This document shows, one piece after another, positions 8,416-16,442 of a stretch of DNA of 38,064 bases. The first letter of the stretch is position 1; each line of letters begins with the position of its first letter. Source of the DNA: Propioniciclava sinopodophylli (lineage in GTDB: Bacteria > Actinomycetota > Actinomycetes > Propionibacteriales > Propionibacteriaceae); contig NZ_SDMQ01000019.1 in assembly GCF_004324755.1 (NCBI RefSeq), forward strand, positions 1 to 38,064, given 5' to 3'. The position numbers were made by a program, and so were the translations under genes. The notes under the pieces are model-generated. The model saw only the letters and a list, made by a program, of their open reading frames with translations. It did not search any database and had not been told where the DNA came from.

Positions 8416-9441
8416 TCAGCCGCCGGTCAGGGCGTAGCCCTCGCCGTACTTGGCCACGTACCCGCTCACGTCGCCGGAGTTGAGGGCCTCGGCGAGTTCG
8501 CGCGTGCGCGGCTCGTTGACGATGCACACCGACGCCTGCCCCACCGTGCCGAACCGGGAGATCGGCACCATGAGCGACGTCACCGCGTCGAGGTTGATCT
8601 TCTTCAGGGGGTCGGCGAGGTCGCCGACCAGGGCCGGGTCGAAGTCGGTGACCTTGGCGTTGTTGACCACGTTCTGGGCCATCACCTCGAACTCGTCGGG
8701 GCGCTCGACGGCGATCGCCTGGAGGCCGCGGAGCAGCCCCGTGATCAGCGCGCGGTGCCGCTCGGCGCGGTCGAGGTCGCCCAGCGGCATGGTCTTGCGC
8801 TCGCGGCCGTAGATCAGGGCATCGGTGTTCTCCAGGAGGATGTCGCCCTCCTCGAACTCGACGACGCGCCCGGTCGAGATCACGCGCGTGCGGGTCGCGT
8901 TCTTGTTCTTCACCCGGATGCCACCCAGCCAGCGCGTGATCGCGATGAAGTTGTTGAAGTTGTTCTGCGCCACCATGTGGATCGGCAGGCCGCCCATGAG
9001 GTCGCTCACGGTGTTGCGCAGCCGCTCGGTGCCGCCGCCGGAGAACGCCGCGTTGATCTTGCCCTTGCCGCCGCCGGCGAAGTCGACGTACGAGTCGCGC
9101 GCGATCGACACCAGCGTGAGCTTCTCGCGGTCGGCGGAGAGCTGCGCCACCAGGATCGCGTCGGCGTTGCCCGTGAGCGACTTCGGGTCACGCGAGTCGG
9201 TACCGAACACCAGCGCGTTCACCACTCCTACCGGCAGGGGGTCGACGCTGGACGCCGTGGGCGTGGGTGTCGGCGTCGCGCTCGGTTGTGCCGAGGGGGT
9301 CGCACTGCCGGAGGCAGACGGGTCGGGCGTGAAGTCCGGCAGCATCGGGCCGGGCGGCTCGGGCTGCCTTGAGCAGCCCGCCAGTGCCGCGCTGAGCCCG
9401 ATGAATCCTGCCCCGATCATGCTACGTCGCGTCACGGCCAT
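8416..9441 (-). CDS. LytR-CpsA-Psr (LCP) family glycopolymer transferase
   Basis: A 341-residue LCP protein; this family transfers undecaprenyl-linked glycopolymers to peptidoglycan outside the membrane. Family landmarks are LVFGTDSR, the LVSIARDSYVDF motif, the segment after INAAFSGGG, and YGRERKTMPLGDLDRAERH, equivalent to the arginine-rich pyrophosphate-binding motif. The usual Gln after RxxR is His here. The N-terminus is unusual: TRRSMIGAGFIGLSAALAGC looks like a twin-arginine lipoprotein signal rather than the usual type II membrane anchor, and it is followed by a Pro/Thr/Ser linker. GAGGGGG precedes the ATG. It lies 65 nt after tdh on the same strand and converges on the GH79-like gene. 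Confidence 0.9.
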   Translation of the reverse strand: MAVTRRSMIGAGFIGLSAALAGCSRQPEPPGPMLPDFTPDPSASGSATPSAQPSATPTPTPTASSVDPLPVGVVNALVFGTDSRDPKSLTGNADAILVAQLSADREKLTLVSIARDSYVDFAGGGKGKINAAFSGGGTERLRNTVSDLMGGLPIHMVAQNNFNNFIAITRWLGGIRVKNKNATRTRVISTGRVVEFEEGDILLENTDALIYGRERKTMPLGDLDRAERHRALITGLLRGLQAIAVERPDEFEVMAQNVVNNAKVTDFDPALVGDLADPLKKINLDAVTSLMVPISRFGTVGQASVCIVNEPRTRELAEALNSGDVSGYVAKYGEGYALTGG

Positions 9442-9506
9442 GGTTGTGCCCCCTCGTGGTTCTGGGGACGATCATGCCGGGTGTGGTGTGGGTCGGGCCA
9501 GTTGCC

Positions 9507-10556
9507 CTACGACCAGTCGAGGATGACCTTGCCGCACTGCCCGGCGCGGGCGGTGGCGAAGGCCTCCTCCCAGTCCTCGGCGGCGAATCGGTGGGTGATG
9601 ACCGAGCGCACGGCGTCCTTGAGGCGGTCGGAGGTCGACAGCATCGACGTCATCAGGTACCAGGTCTCGAACATCTCGCGGCCGTAGATGCCCTTGATCG
9701 TGAGCATGTGGGTGATGACCTTGCCCCAGTCGATGGCGTAGTCGGACGCCGGCAGGCCCAGCATCGCGATCTTGCCGCCGTGGTTCATGTTGTCGATCAT
9801 CTCGGCGACGGCCTGGGGGGCACCCGACATCTCCAGGCCGATGTCGAAGCCCTCCTTCATGCCCAGCCCCAGCTGCACGTCGCGCAGGCGGGTGGTGCCG
9901 GAGTTGACGACGAGGTCGGCACCCGCGGCGTCCGCCAGCTCGAGCCGGAAGTCCGACAGGTCCGTGACCACGATGTTGCGCGCGCCCGCGTGCCGGGCGA
10001 TCGCGGCGGCCATCACGCCGATGGGTCCGGCGCCGGTGACCAGCACGTCCTCGCCGACCATCGGCCACTGCAGCGCCGTGTGGGTCGCGTTGCCGAGCGG
10101 GTCGAAGACCGCGCCGAGGTCGGGGTCGACCCAGTCGGGGTGCTTCCACACGTTCTCGACCGGCAGGACGACGTAGTCGGCGAAAGCGCCGTCGGTGTTG
10201 ACGCCGAGGCCGACGGTCCGGATGCACTGGTGGCGGCGTCCGGCCCGGCAGTTGCGGCAGTAGCCGCAGACGATGTGGCCCTCGCCGCTGACCTTGTCCC
10301 CGGGCTGGAGCTCCTTGACGTCCTGGCCGACCTCGACGATCTCGCCGTAGAACTCATGCCCGATCGTCTGGGGAGCGTTCACCATGGACGCCGCCCAGTC
10401 GTCCCACTGCTGCAGGTGGAGGTCGGTGCCGCAGAGCCCGGCGCGGAGGACGCGGATCTTCACGTCCCAGTCGCCGCAGGTGGGTTCGGGACGGTCGACC
10501 AGCGTCAGCCCCGGTCCGGCCTGCATCTTCGCCAGCGCTCGCATGCCAGCCATCAT
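9507..10556 (-). CDS. tdh: L-threonine 3-dehydrogenase
   Basis: Zinc-dependent medium-chain dehydrogenase oxidising L-threonine to 2-amino-3-ketobutyrate with NAD. Of 349 residues, the sequence follows the Escherichia coli enzyme closely throughout: catalytic zinc ligand in AGLCGTDLHLQQWD, GHEFYGE, structural zinc cysteines in CGYCRNCRAGRRHQC, the Rossmann motif VTGAGPIGVMAAA, and the hallmark IKGIYGREMFETWY. The usual partner kbl (2-amino-3-ketobutyrate CoA ligase) is not adjacent. Three in-frame ATGs exist (10556, 10553, 10544); by analogy with other Tdh proteins 10544 (MRAL) may be the true start, and none has a strong ribosome-binding site. Confidence 0.95.
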   Translation of the reverse strand: MMAGMRALAKMQAGPGLTLVDRPEPTCGDWDVKIRVLRAGLCGTDLHLQQWDDWAASMVNAPQTIGHEFYGEIVEVGQDVKELQPGDKVSGEGHIVCGYCRNCRAGRRHQCIRTVGLGVNTDGAFADYVVLPVENVWKHPDWVDPDLGAVFDPLGNATHTALQWPMVGEDVLVTGAGPIGVMAAAIARHAGARNIVVTDLSDFRLELADAAGADLVVNSGTTRLRDVQLGLGMKEGFDIGLEMSGAPQAVAEMIDNMNHGGKIAMLGLPASDYAIDWGKVITHMLTIKGIYGREMFETWYLMTSMLSTSDRLKDAVRSVITHRFAAEDWEEAFATARAGQCGKVILDWS

Positions 10557-10659
10557 GTCAGCCGATCGCCGGCCTTCGAACCCCCGCGCCCGGCCGTCGG
10601 GGCGGGCCCGGGGTCAACATTTCAGACCGGGGCCCGTCAGGTCGGGCAGGGACCTCACG

Positions 10660-10672
10660 TAGGCTCGGGAAC
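10660..10672 (+). promoter_or_regulatory. -10 box placing a leaderless start for the Sir2 gene
   Basis: TAGGCT at 10660-10665 is followed by 7 nt and GTG (10673), the same geometry as at 6810. No Shine-Dalgarno is present. Confidence 0.45.
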
Positions 10673-11494
10673 GTGCCGATCCCCGACCCGACCCCCGCCC
10701 AGCTGGACGCCGTGGCGTCCGTGTTGCGCGGGCGCAGCTGGGTGGCCCTCACCGGGGCCGGCCTCTCGACGGACTCGGGCATCCCCGACTACCGCGGGCC
10801 GGACAGCCGCCCGACCAACCCCATCCAGTACCAGGACTTCATGCGGCACGCCGACGCCCGGCGCCGGTACTGGTTCCGGTCGATGATGGGGTTCCGATCC
10901 TTCGGGGCTGCCCACCCCAACGCGGGCCACCAGGCCGTGGCGGCCCTGGGCGTCCCGGTCATCACCCAGAACGTCGACCGCCTCCACTCCGAGGCCGGCT
11001 CGCGTGAGGTCGTCGACCTCCACGGGCTCATCAACCGGGTCATCTGCACCGACTGCGGCACGCCCTCCTCGCGCGCCACCCTGCAGACCCGGCTGGAGGA
11101 CGCCAACCCCCAGGCGACCGGCCGCATCCCCGCCGGAGCGGCCGAGTTGCGCCCAGACGGCGACGCCGACATCGAGGACCCCGACGACTTCATCGTGCCG
11201 CCCTGCTCCGTGTGCGAGGGCGTCCTGAAGCCGGACGTCGTGTTCTTCGGCGAGTCCGTCCCGAACGAGCGCGTCGCCGCCGCCTTCCGGCTCGTCGACC
11301 GCGCCGACGCGCTCGTGGTGGCGGGCTCCAGCCTGACGGTGATGTCCGGCCTGCGCTTCGCGCGGCACGCCGCCCGGCACGGCAAACCGCTGGTGATCAT
11401 CAACCACGGCCCCACCCGCGCCGACGAAATCGCCGACGTGCGGGTGGCTGCCGGTACCACGCCCACCCTGGTGGCGCTCGCGTCTGCCCTGTGA
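10673..11494 (+). CDS. Sir2-family NAD-dependent protein deacylase
   Basis: Sirtuin of 273 residues removing acyl groups from lysines with NAD. Seen: the nucleotide-binding ALTGAGLSTDSGIPDYRG, TQNVDRLH, the catalytic histidine in DLHG (H117), and zinc cysteine pairs CTDC (C125, C128) and CSVC (C178, C181). VVAGSSL and the terminal NHGPTRAD cover the remaining NAD-contacting parts. The insert between the cysteine pairs is long (about 50 residues), as in many actinobacterial members. GTG is the start, chosen for the -10 geometry. It is divergent from tdh and followed by a strong bidirectional terminator. Confidence 0.93.
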   Translation: MPIPDPTPAQLDAVASVLRGRSWVALTGAGLSTDSGIPDYRGPDSRPTNPIQYQDFMRHADARRRYWFRSMMGFRSFGAAHPNAGHQAVAALGVPVITQNVDRLHSEAGSREVVDLHGLINRVICTDCGTPSSRATLQTRLEDANPQATGRIPAGAAELRPDGDADIEDPDDFIVPPCSVCEGVLKPDVVFFGESVPNERVAAAFRLVDRADALVVAGSSLTVMSGLRFARHAARHGKPLVIINHGPTRADEIADVRVAAGTTPTLVALASAL

Positions 11495-11503
11495 GCGACG
11501 CGC

Positions 11504-11538
11504 GAGGCCCCCGCCCGGACGAACCGGGCGGGGGCCTC
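11504..11538. terminator. bidirectional intrinsic terminator
   Basis: A perfect 15-bp GC-rich stem (GAGGCCCCCGCCCGG, 11504-11518) with a 5-nt loop and its complement at 11524-11538. It lies between the convergent Sir2 and 5'-nucleotidase genes and can serve both strands. Confidence 0.8.
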
Positions 11539-11558
11539 GTGCTGTGTCGGCGTGACGA

Positions 11559-14240
11559 TCAGCGGCGGACGCCCAGGGTGTCCTTGCCGTCGCCGTTCCA
11601 GTCACCGACGAAGACCTCGTCGGTGGCCTCACCGTAGGAGAACACGATGTCGGCGTAGCCGGTGGCGGTCGTGTTCTTCAGGAGGTACTGGTTGCCGCGA
11701 CGGACGCCGAGGCCGTCCGTCTTGTCGCCGTCCCAGTCGCCGACGATGACGATGTCGTCGGGGTTGCCGTACGCGAACATGTAGTCCGCGTAACCGGTGG
11801 CGATGGTGTTCTTCACGTAGTACTGGTGGCCGCGACGCACCGCGAGGGTGTCCACGTCGTCACCGTTCCAGTCACCCACGAGGACGACGTCGGTCGGGTT
11901 GCCGTAGAGCACGACCTTGTCGGCGTAGCCGGACGCGATCGAGTTCTTGATGAAGTACTGGTGGCCGCGACGCACCGCGAGGGTGTCGACGCCGTCACCG
12001 TTCCAGTCACCCACGAGGACGACGTCACCGGCGTTGCCGTAGGCGACGACCTTGTCGGCGAAGCCCGCGGAGTTGCTGTTCTTGATGAAGAACTGGTTGC
12101 CGCGGCGGATCGCCGGGGTGTCGATGCCGTCGCCGTCCCAGTCACCGAAGAGGACCACGTCGCCCGGCTCGCCGTACTTGAACTGGATGTTCGCGATGCC
12201 GGTGAAGTCGTCGTTCAGGAAGAAGCCGGTCTCCAGGGAGATGACGACCGGGCCCAGCTGGACGACGGTGCCCGACTCGGCGGCCACGAGGGTCAGGTCA
12301 ACCGACTCGTTGGTCTGCAGGCCGGTGCGGTCGACCGTGAGGACGCCGTTGGTGACGCCGTCACGGACGGGCAGCGGAGTCGCGACGCGCTCGGTGACGA
12401 TCTCCAGGGTGCCGACGCTCTGGCCGTTGGCGAAGACCTCGAACTCCGTGTTCGCGGGCGCGCCGAGGCTCGTCATGTCGACGCCCTCGATGGTGACCTC
12501 GACCTCGTCGACGACCTTCTCCGGCATGTCGATGACGCCGACGCCGCGCTTGGCGAAGTTTGGCTCGATGGGGGCGTCCGCGCGACCCATGAAGTTCATG
12601 AAGGCCTCGGTGTCGACCAGGCCGGTGTCGCGGGTGTTCGTGCCCTTCTGCAGCGCGGTGAAGTTGTCGCCACCGGCCATCAGGAAGGAACTGGAGGTCA
12701 CCTGGTAGACGGCGTCGAGGTCGAGGCGCTCCTCGCCCACCCACACCGACGTGATCCGGCTTCCCTTGGGCAGGTTCGGATCGAACGTGTAGCTCACGTT
12801 GTCGGAAAGGCCCAGGTTCAGGAAGCCGCGCGAGGAGCCCTCGGGCTGCCACTGCTGCTCCAGGGTCTCCTTGAACTGCGCGCCCGTGATGTCCTTGACG
12901 ACCAAGGTGTTGCCGAACGGATTGACCGCGGAGGCCTCCTCCAGCGTCACGACCCCGTCGCCCTCGACGCCGCTGGCCTTGTGGAACAGCTCTGCCCGCA
13001 GGCCACCCGGGTTCATGATGCCGATGTCAGCGCCCGGACGGCCGGGGACGTTCAGCTCCTCGAGCCAGGCCTGGGCGACCAGGTTGCCCAGCGCCGACTC
13101 GCGCATGCGGTCGTCGCGCGCGGTGCCCATGTAGACACCGTCGTCGGTGACGGCGGCGTTGGCGTAGGCGGTGGTGATGTCCGCGGCGATCTTGCCGACC
13201 GGCTGGGCGCCCAGCACCTTGGCAGCCGCCACGGCGTCGTCGGAGATCTGCTTCGCCGCGAGGTACTGCGGGTCGGTCAGGCACGCGCCGGACGGGGCGG
13301 CGTCCGGAACCGGCACGTAGTCGTTGACGTACTCGACGACCTTGTTGGTCTCGGGGTCGATGCCCAGCTGGACGCTGGTCAGGCCGCCGCCGTACTGGCC
13401 GGCCTGACTGATGTTGCGGGTGCCAGCCGTGATCGGCGCGTCGACGGTGTAGATCTGGTGGGTGTGGCCGTTGAAGATCACGTCCACCTCGGCCGACAGC
13501 TCGTTCACCATGCGGTTGTAGATGGCGTTCGCGGCCGGGACACCGCCGGTCACGGAGGCCGCGCCGTCGTGGATCTCGGCGACGATGACGTCCGCCTCGC
13601 CGTTCTCGGCGTTGCCATCGGACAGCTTGGTGGCCACGCGGTTCACGGCCTCGACCGGGTCACCGAACTCGATGCCGGTGGTGCCGTCGGGGCTGACCAG
13701 GGACGCGGTCTCCTGGGTCACGGCGCCGATGATGGCGACCTCGACACCGTTGACGGTCTTGATGACGTACTCGTCCAGGGCAGGGGTCTCGGTGCCGCGC
13801 TCGTAGACGTTCGCGCCGAGGTACGGGAAGTCGGCGGCGGTGTCGACGCGCCCGGTGAGGTCGTCGAAGCCGCGGTCGAACTCGTGGTTGCCGACGGCCG
13901 CGGCGTCCAGTTCGAGGGCGTTGAGGTAGGCCAGCGTCGGGTTGTCCTGCGCAACGAACGACACGAACAGCGAACCGCCGATGTTGTCACCGGCGCTCAG
14001 CAGCAGCGTGGTGTCGTCGCCCAGGAGCGTCTTCTGGTTCTCGACGAGGCAGGCGAACCGGGGGCCGGCCGTGGCGTCGATGCGCCCGTGGAAGTCGTTG
14101 AAGTTGAGCAGGTTGACCTTCGTGAGGCCCTCGGAAATGGCTGACTTGCTCTCGGCCGCGGTCGCTGGGGTGGTGAGCCCCATCGAGGCAACCAGCCCCA
14201 GGGCGGCGATGGCCACCCCGGTGCGCTTGCGTGCGTACAT
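11559..14240 (-). CDS. secreted 5'-nucleotidase / cyclic phosphodiesterase with FG-GAP-like repeats
   Basis: An 893-residue secreted metallophosphoesterase of the UshA/5'-nucleotidase family, releasing phosphate from nucleotides outside the cell. Seen in order: a Sec signal (GVAIAALGLVASMG to TPATAAE), metal motifs LLNFNDFHGRID, LLLSAGDNIGGS, VGNHEFDRG and FNGHTHQIY, then the C-terminal nucleotidase domain with MNPGGLRAELF, NPFGNTLVVKDITG and YQVTSSSFLMAGGDNF. From about residue 685 to the end are five repeats of about 45 residues, each with DWDGDGxDT-type acidic calcium-like loops. ATG 14240 is preceded by GGAGGA; longer upstream open frame was rejected because the signal peptide begins here. 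A candidate PHO box lies upstream. No LPXTG anchor is visible. Confidence 0.93.
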   Translation of the reverse strand: MYARKRTGVAIAALGLVASMGLTTPATAAESKSAISEGLTKVNLLNFNDFHGRIDATAGPRFACLVENQKTLLGDDTTLLLSAGDNIGGSLFVSFVAQDNPTLAYLNALELDAAAVGNHEFDRGFDDLTGRVDTAADFPYLGANVYERGTETPALDEYVIKTVNGVEVAIIGAVTQETASLVSPDGTTGIEFGDPVEAVNRVATKLSDGNAENGEADVIVAEIHDGAASVTGGVPAANAIYNRMVNELSAEVDVIFNGHTHQIYTVDAPITAGTRNISQAGQYGGGLTSVQLGIDPETNKVVEYVNDYVPVPDAAPSGACLTDPQYLAAKQISDDAVAAAKVLGAQPVGKIAADITTAYANAAVTDDGVYMGTARDDRMRESALGNLVAQAWLEELNVPGRPGADIGIMNPGGLRAELFHKASGVEGDGVVTLEEASAVNPFGNTLVVKDITGAQFKETLEQQWQPEGSSRGFLNLGLSDNVSYTFDPNLPKGSRITSVWVGEERLDLDAVYQVTSSSFLMAGGDNFTALQKGTNTRDTGLVDTEAFMNFMGRADAPIEPNFAKRGVGVIDMPEKVVDEVEVTIEGVDMTSLGAPANTEFEVFANGQSVGTLEIVTERVATPLPVRDGVTNGVLTVDRTGLQTNESVDLTLVAAESGTVVQLGPVVISLETGFFLNDDFTGIANIQFKYGEPGDVVLFGDWDGDGIDTPAIRRGNQFFIKNSNSAGFADKVVAYGNAGDVVLVGDWNGDGVDTLAVRRGHQYFIKNSIASGYADKVVLYGNPTDVVLVGDWNGDDVDTLAVRRGHQYYVKNTIATGYADYMFAYGNPDDIVIVGDWDGDKTDGLGVRRGNQYLLKNTTATGYADIVFSYGEATDEVFVGDWNGDGKDTLGVRR
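11562..12170 (-). repeat. five in-frame repeats of about 135 bp (FG-GAP-like)
   Basis: The 3' part of the 5'-nucleotidase gene is a near-periodic DNA repeat of about 135 bp, visible as recurring GTCACCGTTCCAGTCACC blocks on the plus strand. It encodes repeats with the core VGDWNGDGVDTLAVRRG. Repeats 2-4 are most alike, suggesting recent internal duplication. Confidence 0.8.
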
Positions 14241-14281
14241 TCTTCCTCCGATTGTGGGTACCCCGTCCTGGGAGGGACGGC

Positions 14282-14328
14282 ATCGTCCTGGAGTCACCCA
14301 ATCAGCACGAGGTGAACTGCGGGCAAAC
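14282..14328 (-). promoter_or_regulatory. candidate PHO box and -10 of the 5'-nucleotidase gene
   Basis: On the minus strand GTTTGCC-CGCA-GTTCACC (14328-14311) gives two 7-nt units spaced 11 nt apart, matching the arrangement of PhoP-binding PHO boxes known from Streptomyces. A possible -10, GACGAT, lies at 14287-14282. The box is 71 nt upstream of the ATG, which would put the secreted nucleotidase under phosphate control. Confidence 0.5.
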
Positions 14329-14332
14329 GCGA

Positions 14333-14926
14333 TCAGGCGCTGGCGAGGGAAGATGATCTGCGGCTTCGGCGCCCACGCCACCAACCCCACACCCACCGGC
14401 TGACCACAACCAGTGGCGAGTGCCGGGAGACTAACACGAGGAGAGCCGTCCACGCGCCCACGAGGGCGGGAACGACGAGGCGGGCGTGGTGGGCCGCCCA
14501 ACCGAGGATCCCCCACGGCGTGGACTCGCCGGACGCGGGGCCCACCTGGGCGCCGACCTGCAACGCGGGCGTCCAGAGGTAGGCGCCGAGCGCGACGCCG
14601 AGGAAGACTCCCGCCCAGGCGACCACGCGGGCGCCCCAGGCGCGGCGTCCGTTGCCCGCGCGGCGCATCGCCCACGTGAAGAAGACGTGGCTGACGAACG
14701 CGGCCGCGAGGCCGACGAGGATCATCCACGGCTGCGGGAGGCGGCCGGTGTCCCAGGCGAACTCGGAGTTCATCACCATGCGGCGGGCGACGTCCAGCGA
14801 CCCCATCACCGAGGCCGCGACGAGCACCCAGCTGGCCCCCACGGCGACGTGCGCCAGCAGGGCCAGCACCACGTCGACGACGCGGGCGCCCAGCGGCTTG
14901 CGGACGGGGGTGGTGGCGGTGCTCAC
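14333..14926 (-). CDS. four-helix membrane protein of unknown function
   Basis: Integral membrane protein of 197 residues with about four hydrophobic segments (VVDVVLALLAHVAVGASWVL, the region after PWMILVGLAAAFVSHVFF, VVAWAGVFLGVALGAYLW, LVVPALVGAWTALLVLV) and a basic C-terminal tail. No family was recognised with confidence. The start is GTG 14926, chosen because TAGGAT ends 7 nt before it; the longer frame runs into the 111-bp repeat and encodes low-quality sequence. It lies upstream of, and in the same direction as, the 5'-nucleotidase gene, but that gene has its own promoter signals. Confidence 0.75.
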   Translation of the reverse strand: MSTATTPVRKPLGARVVDVVLALLAHVAVGASWVLVAASVMGSLDVARRMVMNSEFAWDTGRLPQPWMILVGLAAAFVSHVFFTWAMRRAGNGRRAWGARVVAWAGVFLGVALGAYLWTPALQVGAQVGPASGESTPWGILGWAAHHARLVVPALVGAWTALLVLVSRHSPLVVVSRWVWGWWRGRRSRRSSSLASA

Positions 14927-14939
14927 GCGAGCGATCCTA
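14927..14939 (-). promoter_or_regulatory. -10 box placing a leaderless start for the membrane protein
   Basis: TAGGAT (14939-14934 on the minus strand), then 7 nt, then GTG at 14926. It has the same geometry as 6810 and 10660. Confidence 0.45.
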
Positions 14940-15010
14940 GCTCCACCACCCCCCTCGGCCGAGTCACCCTTTCGCGCACAGCAGGGGGAGCCGCGATCCA
15001 TGCCCGGCGA

Positions 15011-15121
15011 CCCGGGCGACGGATCTGAGTGACGCTGCTCACCACCGGGCGACAAGTCTGAGTGGCGCTTCCCATGCCCAGGCGTGGATTCGGTCACTCA
15101 GGCATGTCGCACGGCGCCGAG
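15011..15121 (+). repeat. 111-bp interspersed repeat, copy A
   Basis: Matches the reverse complement of 20052-20162 with about 6 differences in 111 bp by eye. Inside are three versions of the core GCGACNNNYCTGAGTGRC, two direct (from about 15017 and 15050) and one inverted (ending about 15111), so the second and third can pair as a long imperfect hairpin. It is intergenic, between the divergent membrane-protein and haemoglobin genes. Confidence 0.85.
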
Positions 15122-15194
15122 GCGTCCGCCCTTGGGGACGCCGCTGGGCCCCGGACAGTTCCGGGAAAACGGCTCGGACCTGCGGTTTCGGGTC

Positions 15195-15207
15195 GACAAT
15201 GGGAGAC
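15195..15207 (+). promoter_or_regulatory. -10-like box before the haemoglobin gene
   Basis: GACAAT (15195-15200) is followed by 7 nt and GTG at 15208. This favours a leaderless GTG over the ATG at 15199, which would lie inside the -10 box. Confidence 0.35.
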
Positions 15208-15627
15208 GTGCAGCCCACCGAGTCCACCGTTGAGGTCGAGGAGACGCTGTTCGACCGCGTCGGCGGTCACGCGACGTTCCGCACACTGATCCACGTCTTC
15301 TTCGACGGGGTCAAGGGGGACCCTGAGCTGGCCGCGCTCTATCCCCAGAACGACTGGGACGGCGCCGAGAACCGGCTGCTGCTCTTCTTCGAGCAGTACT
15401 GGGGCGGTCCCATGACGTACTCCCGCACGCGGGGGGCGCCGATGCTGAAGATGCGCCACATGCCCCACAAGATCACCGAGCGCATGGCCCGCAAGTGGGC
15501 CACCTGCATGCAGCGCGCCATCGACACCATCGACATCGGGCTGGAGGATGAGTTACTGCTGCGCGACTATGTCGAGCGCGCGTGCCAGTACCTGATCAAC
15601 GCCGACGAGGCGCCGCCGTCTCAGTGA
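15208..15627 (+). CDS. glbO: group II truncated haemoglobin (trHbO type)
   Basis: Haem protein of 139 residues aligning along its length with mycobacterial GlbO, a cytoplasmic oxygen/peroxide-reactive globin. Seen: VGGHATF, the CD region ALYPQNDW, the family signature FFEQYWGGPMTYS, the proximal histidine region RMRHMPHKIT written here as KMRHMPH, and RKWATC with the G8 tryptophan. The B10 position, Tyr in GlbO, is Phe here (HVFFDGV). The start is GTG 15208 from the -10 spacing; ATG 15199 would add three residues. The 3' end overlaps the convergent membrane-protein gene by 7 nt. Confidence 0.9.
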   Translation: MQPTESTVEVEETLFDRVGGHATFRTLIHVFFDGVKGDPELAALYPQNDWDGAENRLLLFFEQYWGGPMTYSRTRGAPMLKMRHMPHKITERMARKWATCMQRAIDTIDIGLEDELLLRDYVERACQYLINADEAPPSQ

Positions 15628-16334
15628 GAGACGACCGGTGTGACGGACGCCGTGGCGTCCGTCGCGCGCTCCACGCCACCTGTGCCAACGGCCGGCGAGG
15701 TCGGCTCGGAGGTGACGGTGGGGGCGGGGGTCTCGGCCGGGTCGGGCGCCGGGGTCGTGGGCGCCGGGGTGGCCGTGGGGTCGGCCGCCTCGGTGGGCTC
15801 GGGGCTGGGCGCCGGGGTCTGCGTCGGGGCCGGATCAGTCGCCTCACTCGTCGGCTGGTCGGGAAGGACACGCTCGGCGTCGCTCGACGGGGCGGAGACC
15901 TCGGGTGACGTCCGGCCCGCATTGCTGACGGTGGTGCCCGGGTTGCCCGCCAGGGACGTGCCGGCCACCTTCTCCACGCTCGTGATCACGCCAAGGGACA
16001 GGACGAACGCCGCCAACGCCGTGAGCAGGACGCCGGCGACGAGGCGTGCGCGGCGCGGGGTCATCGCGCTGAAGGCCTGCCAGGTCCGCTGCAGGCCGAA
16101 GGTGTAGAGCGCCGTCGACACGGCGCCGATGACCGAGCCGACGGCCGCACCGGCCAGCGTGCCGGCGGTGCCGAGGTGGGAACCGATGACAGCCGACGTG
16201 ACGGCCGCCAGCGCGCCGGCGGCCAGCGCGGTGGCCGACAGGGCCAGGACGGGGCGCTCGGGTGCGGGCGGGACCGCCGCAAGGGCTTGGTCGTCAGCCC
16301 TGGTCGGGCTCGGGGGATGGGTCGTGTTGCTCAT
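15621..16334 (-). CDS. membrane protein with long Pro/Thr-rich tail
   Basis: A 237-residue protein with two or three hydrophobic segments (about residues 30-75, two closely spaced alanine/glycine-rich helices, and LVAGVLLTALAAFVLSLGVI near 100-120), then a roughly 110-residue tail rich in Pro, Thr, Glu and Ala (TQTPAPSPEPTEAADPT) that is probably extracytoplasmic. No family recognised. ATG 16334 is preceded by GGAAGAA and a TACCGT box. Just upstream are an 18-bp perfect palindrome and four 22-bp repeats that may control it. Confidence 0.75.
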   Translation of the reverse strand: MSNTTHPPSPTRADDQALAAVPPAPERPVLALSATALAAGALAAVTSAVIGSHLGTAGTLAGAAVGSVIGAVSTALYTFGLQRTWQAFSAMTPRRARLVAGVLLTALAAFVLSLGVITSVEKVAGTSLAGNPGTTVSNAGRTSPEVSAPSSDAERVLPDQPTSEATDPAPTQTPAPSPEPTEAADPTATPAPTTPAPDPAETPAPTVTSEPTSPAVGTGGVERATDATASVTPVVSH

Positions 16335-16413
16335 GGTTCTTCCACGGTAGATCGGCGCACGCTCGGTTGTCGCGTCGTTGCCCGGCACCCTGGGCCCCGA
16401 TCCCAGCCGCCCC

Positions 16414-16431
16414 GTACGACCATGGTCGTAC
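16414..16431. promoter_or_regulatory. 18-bp perfect palindrome, operator-like
   Basis: GTACGACCATGGTCGTAC reads the same on both strands. It lies 80 bp upstream of the ATG at 16334 and resembles a dimeric repressor site of the TetR kind. No such regulator is encoded nearby. Confidence 0.5.
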
Positions 16432-16442
16432 CAACCAATATT

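Noticed and set aside
11826-14144. Open frame of 772 codons antisense to the 5'-nucleotidase
   Set aside because: Shadow of a well-supported gene, with no family-like sequence.
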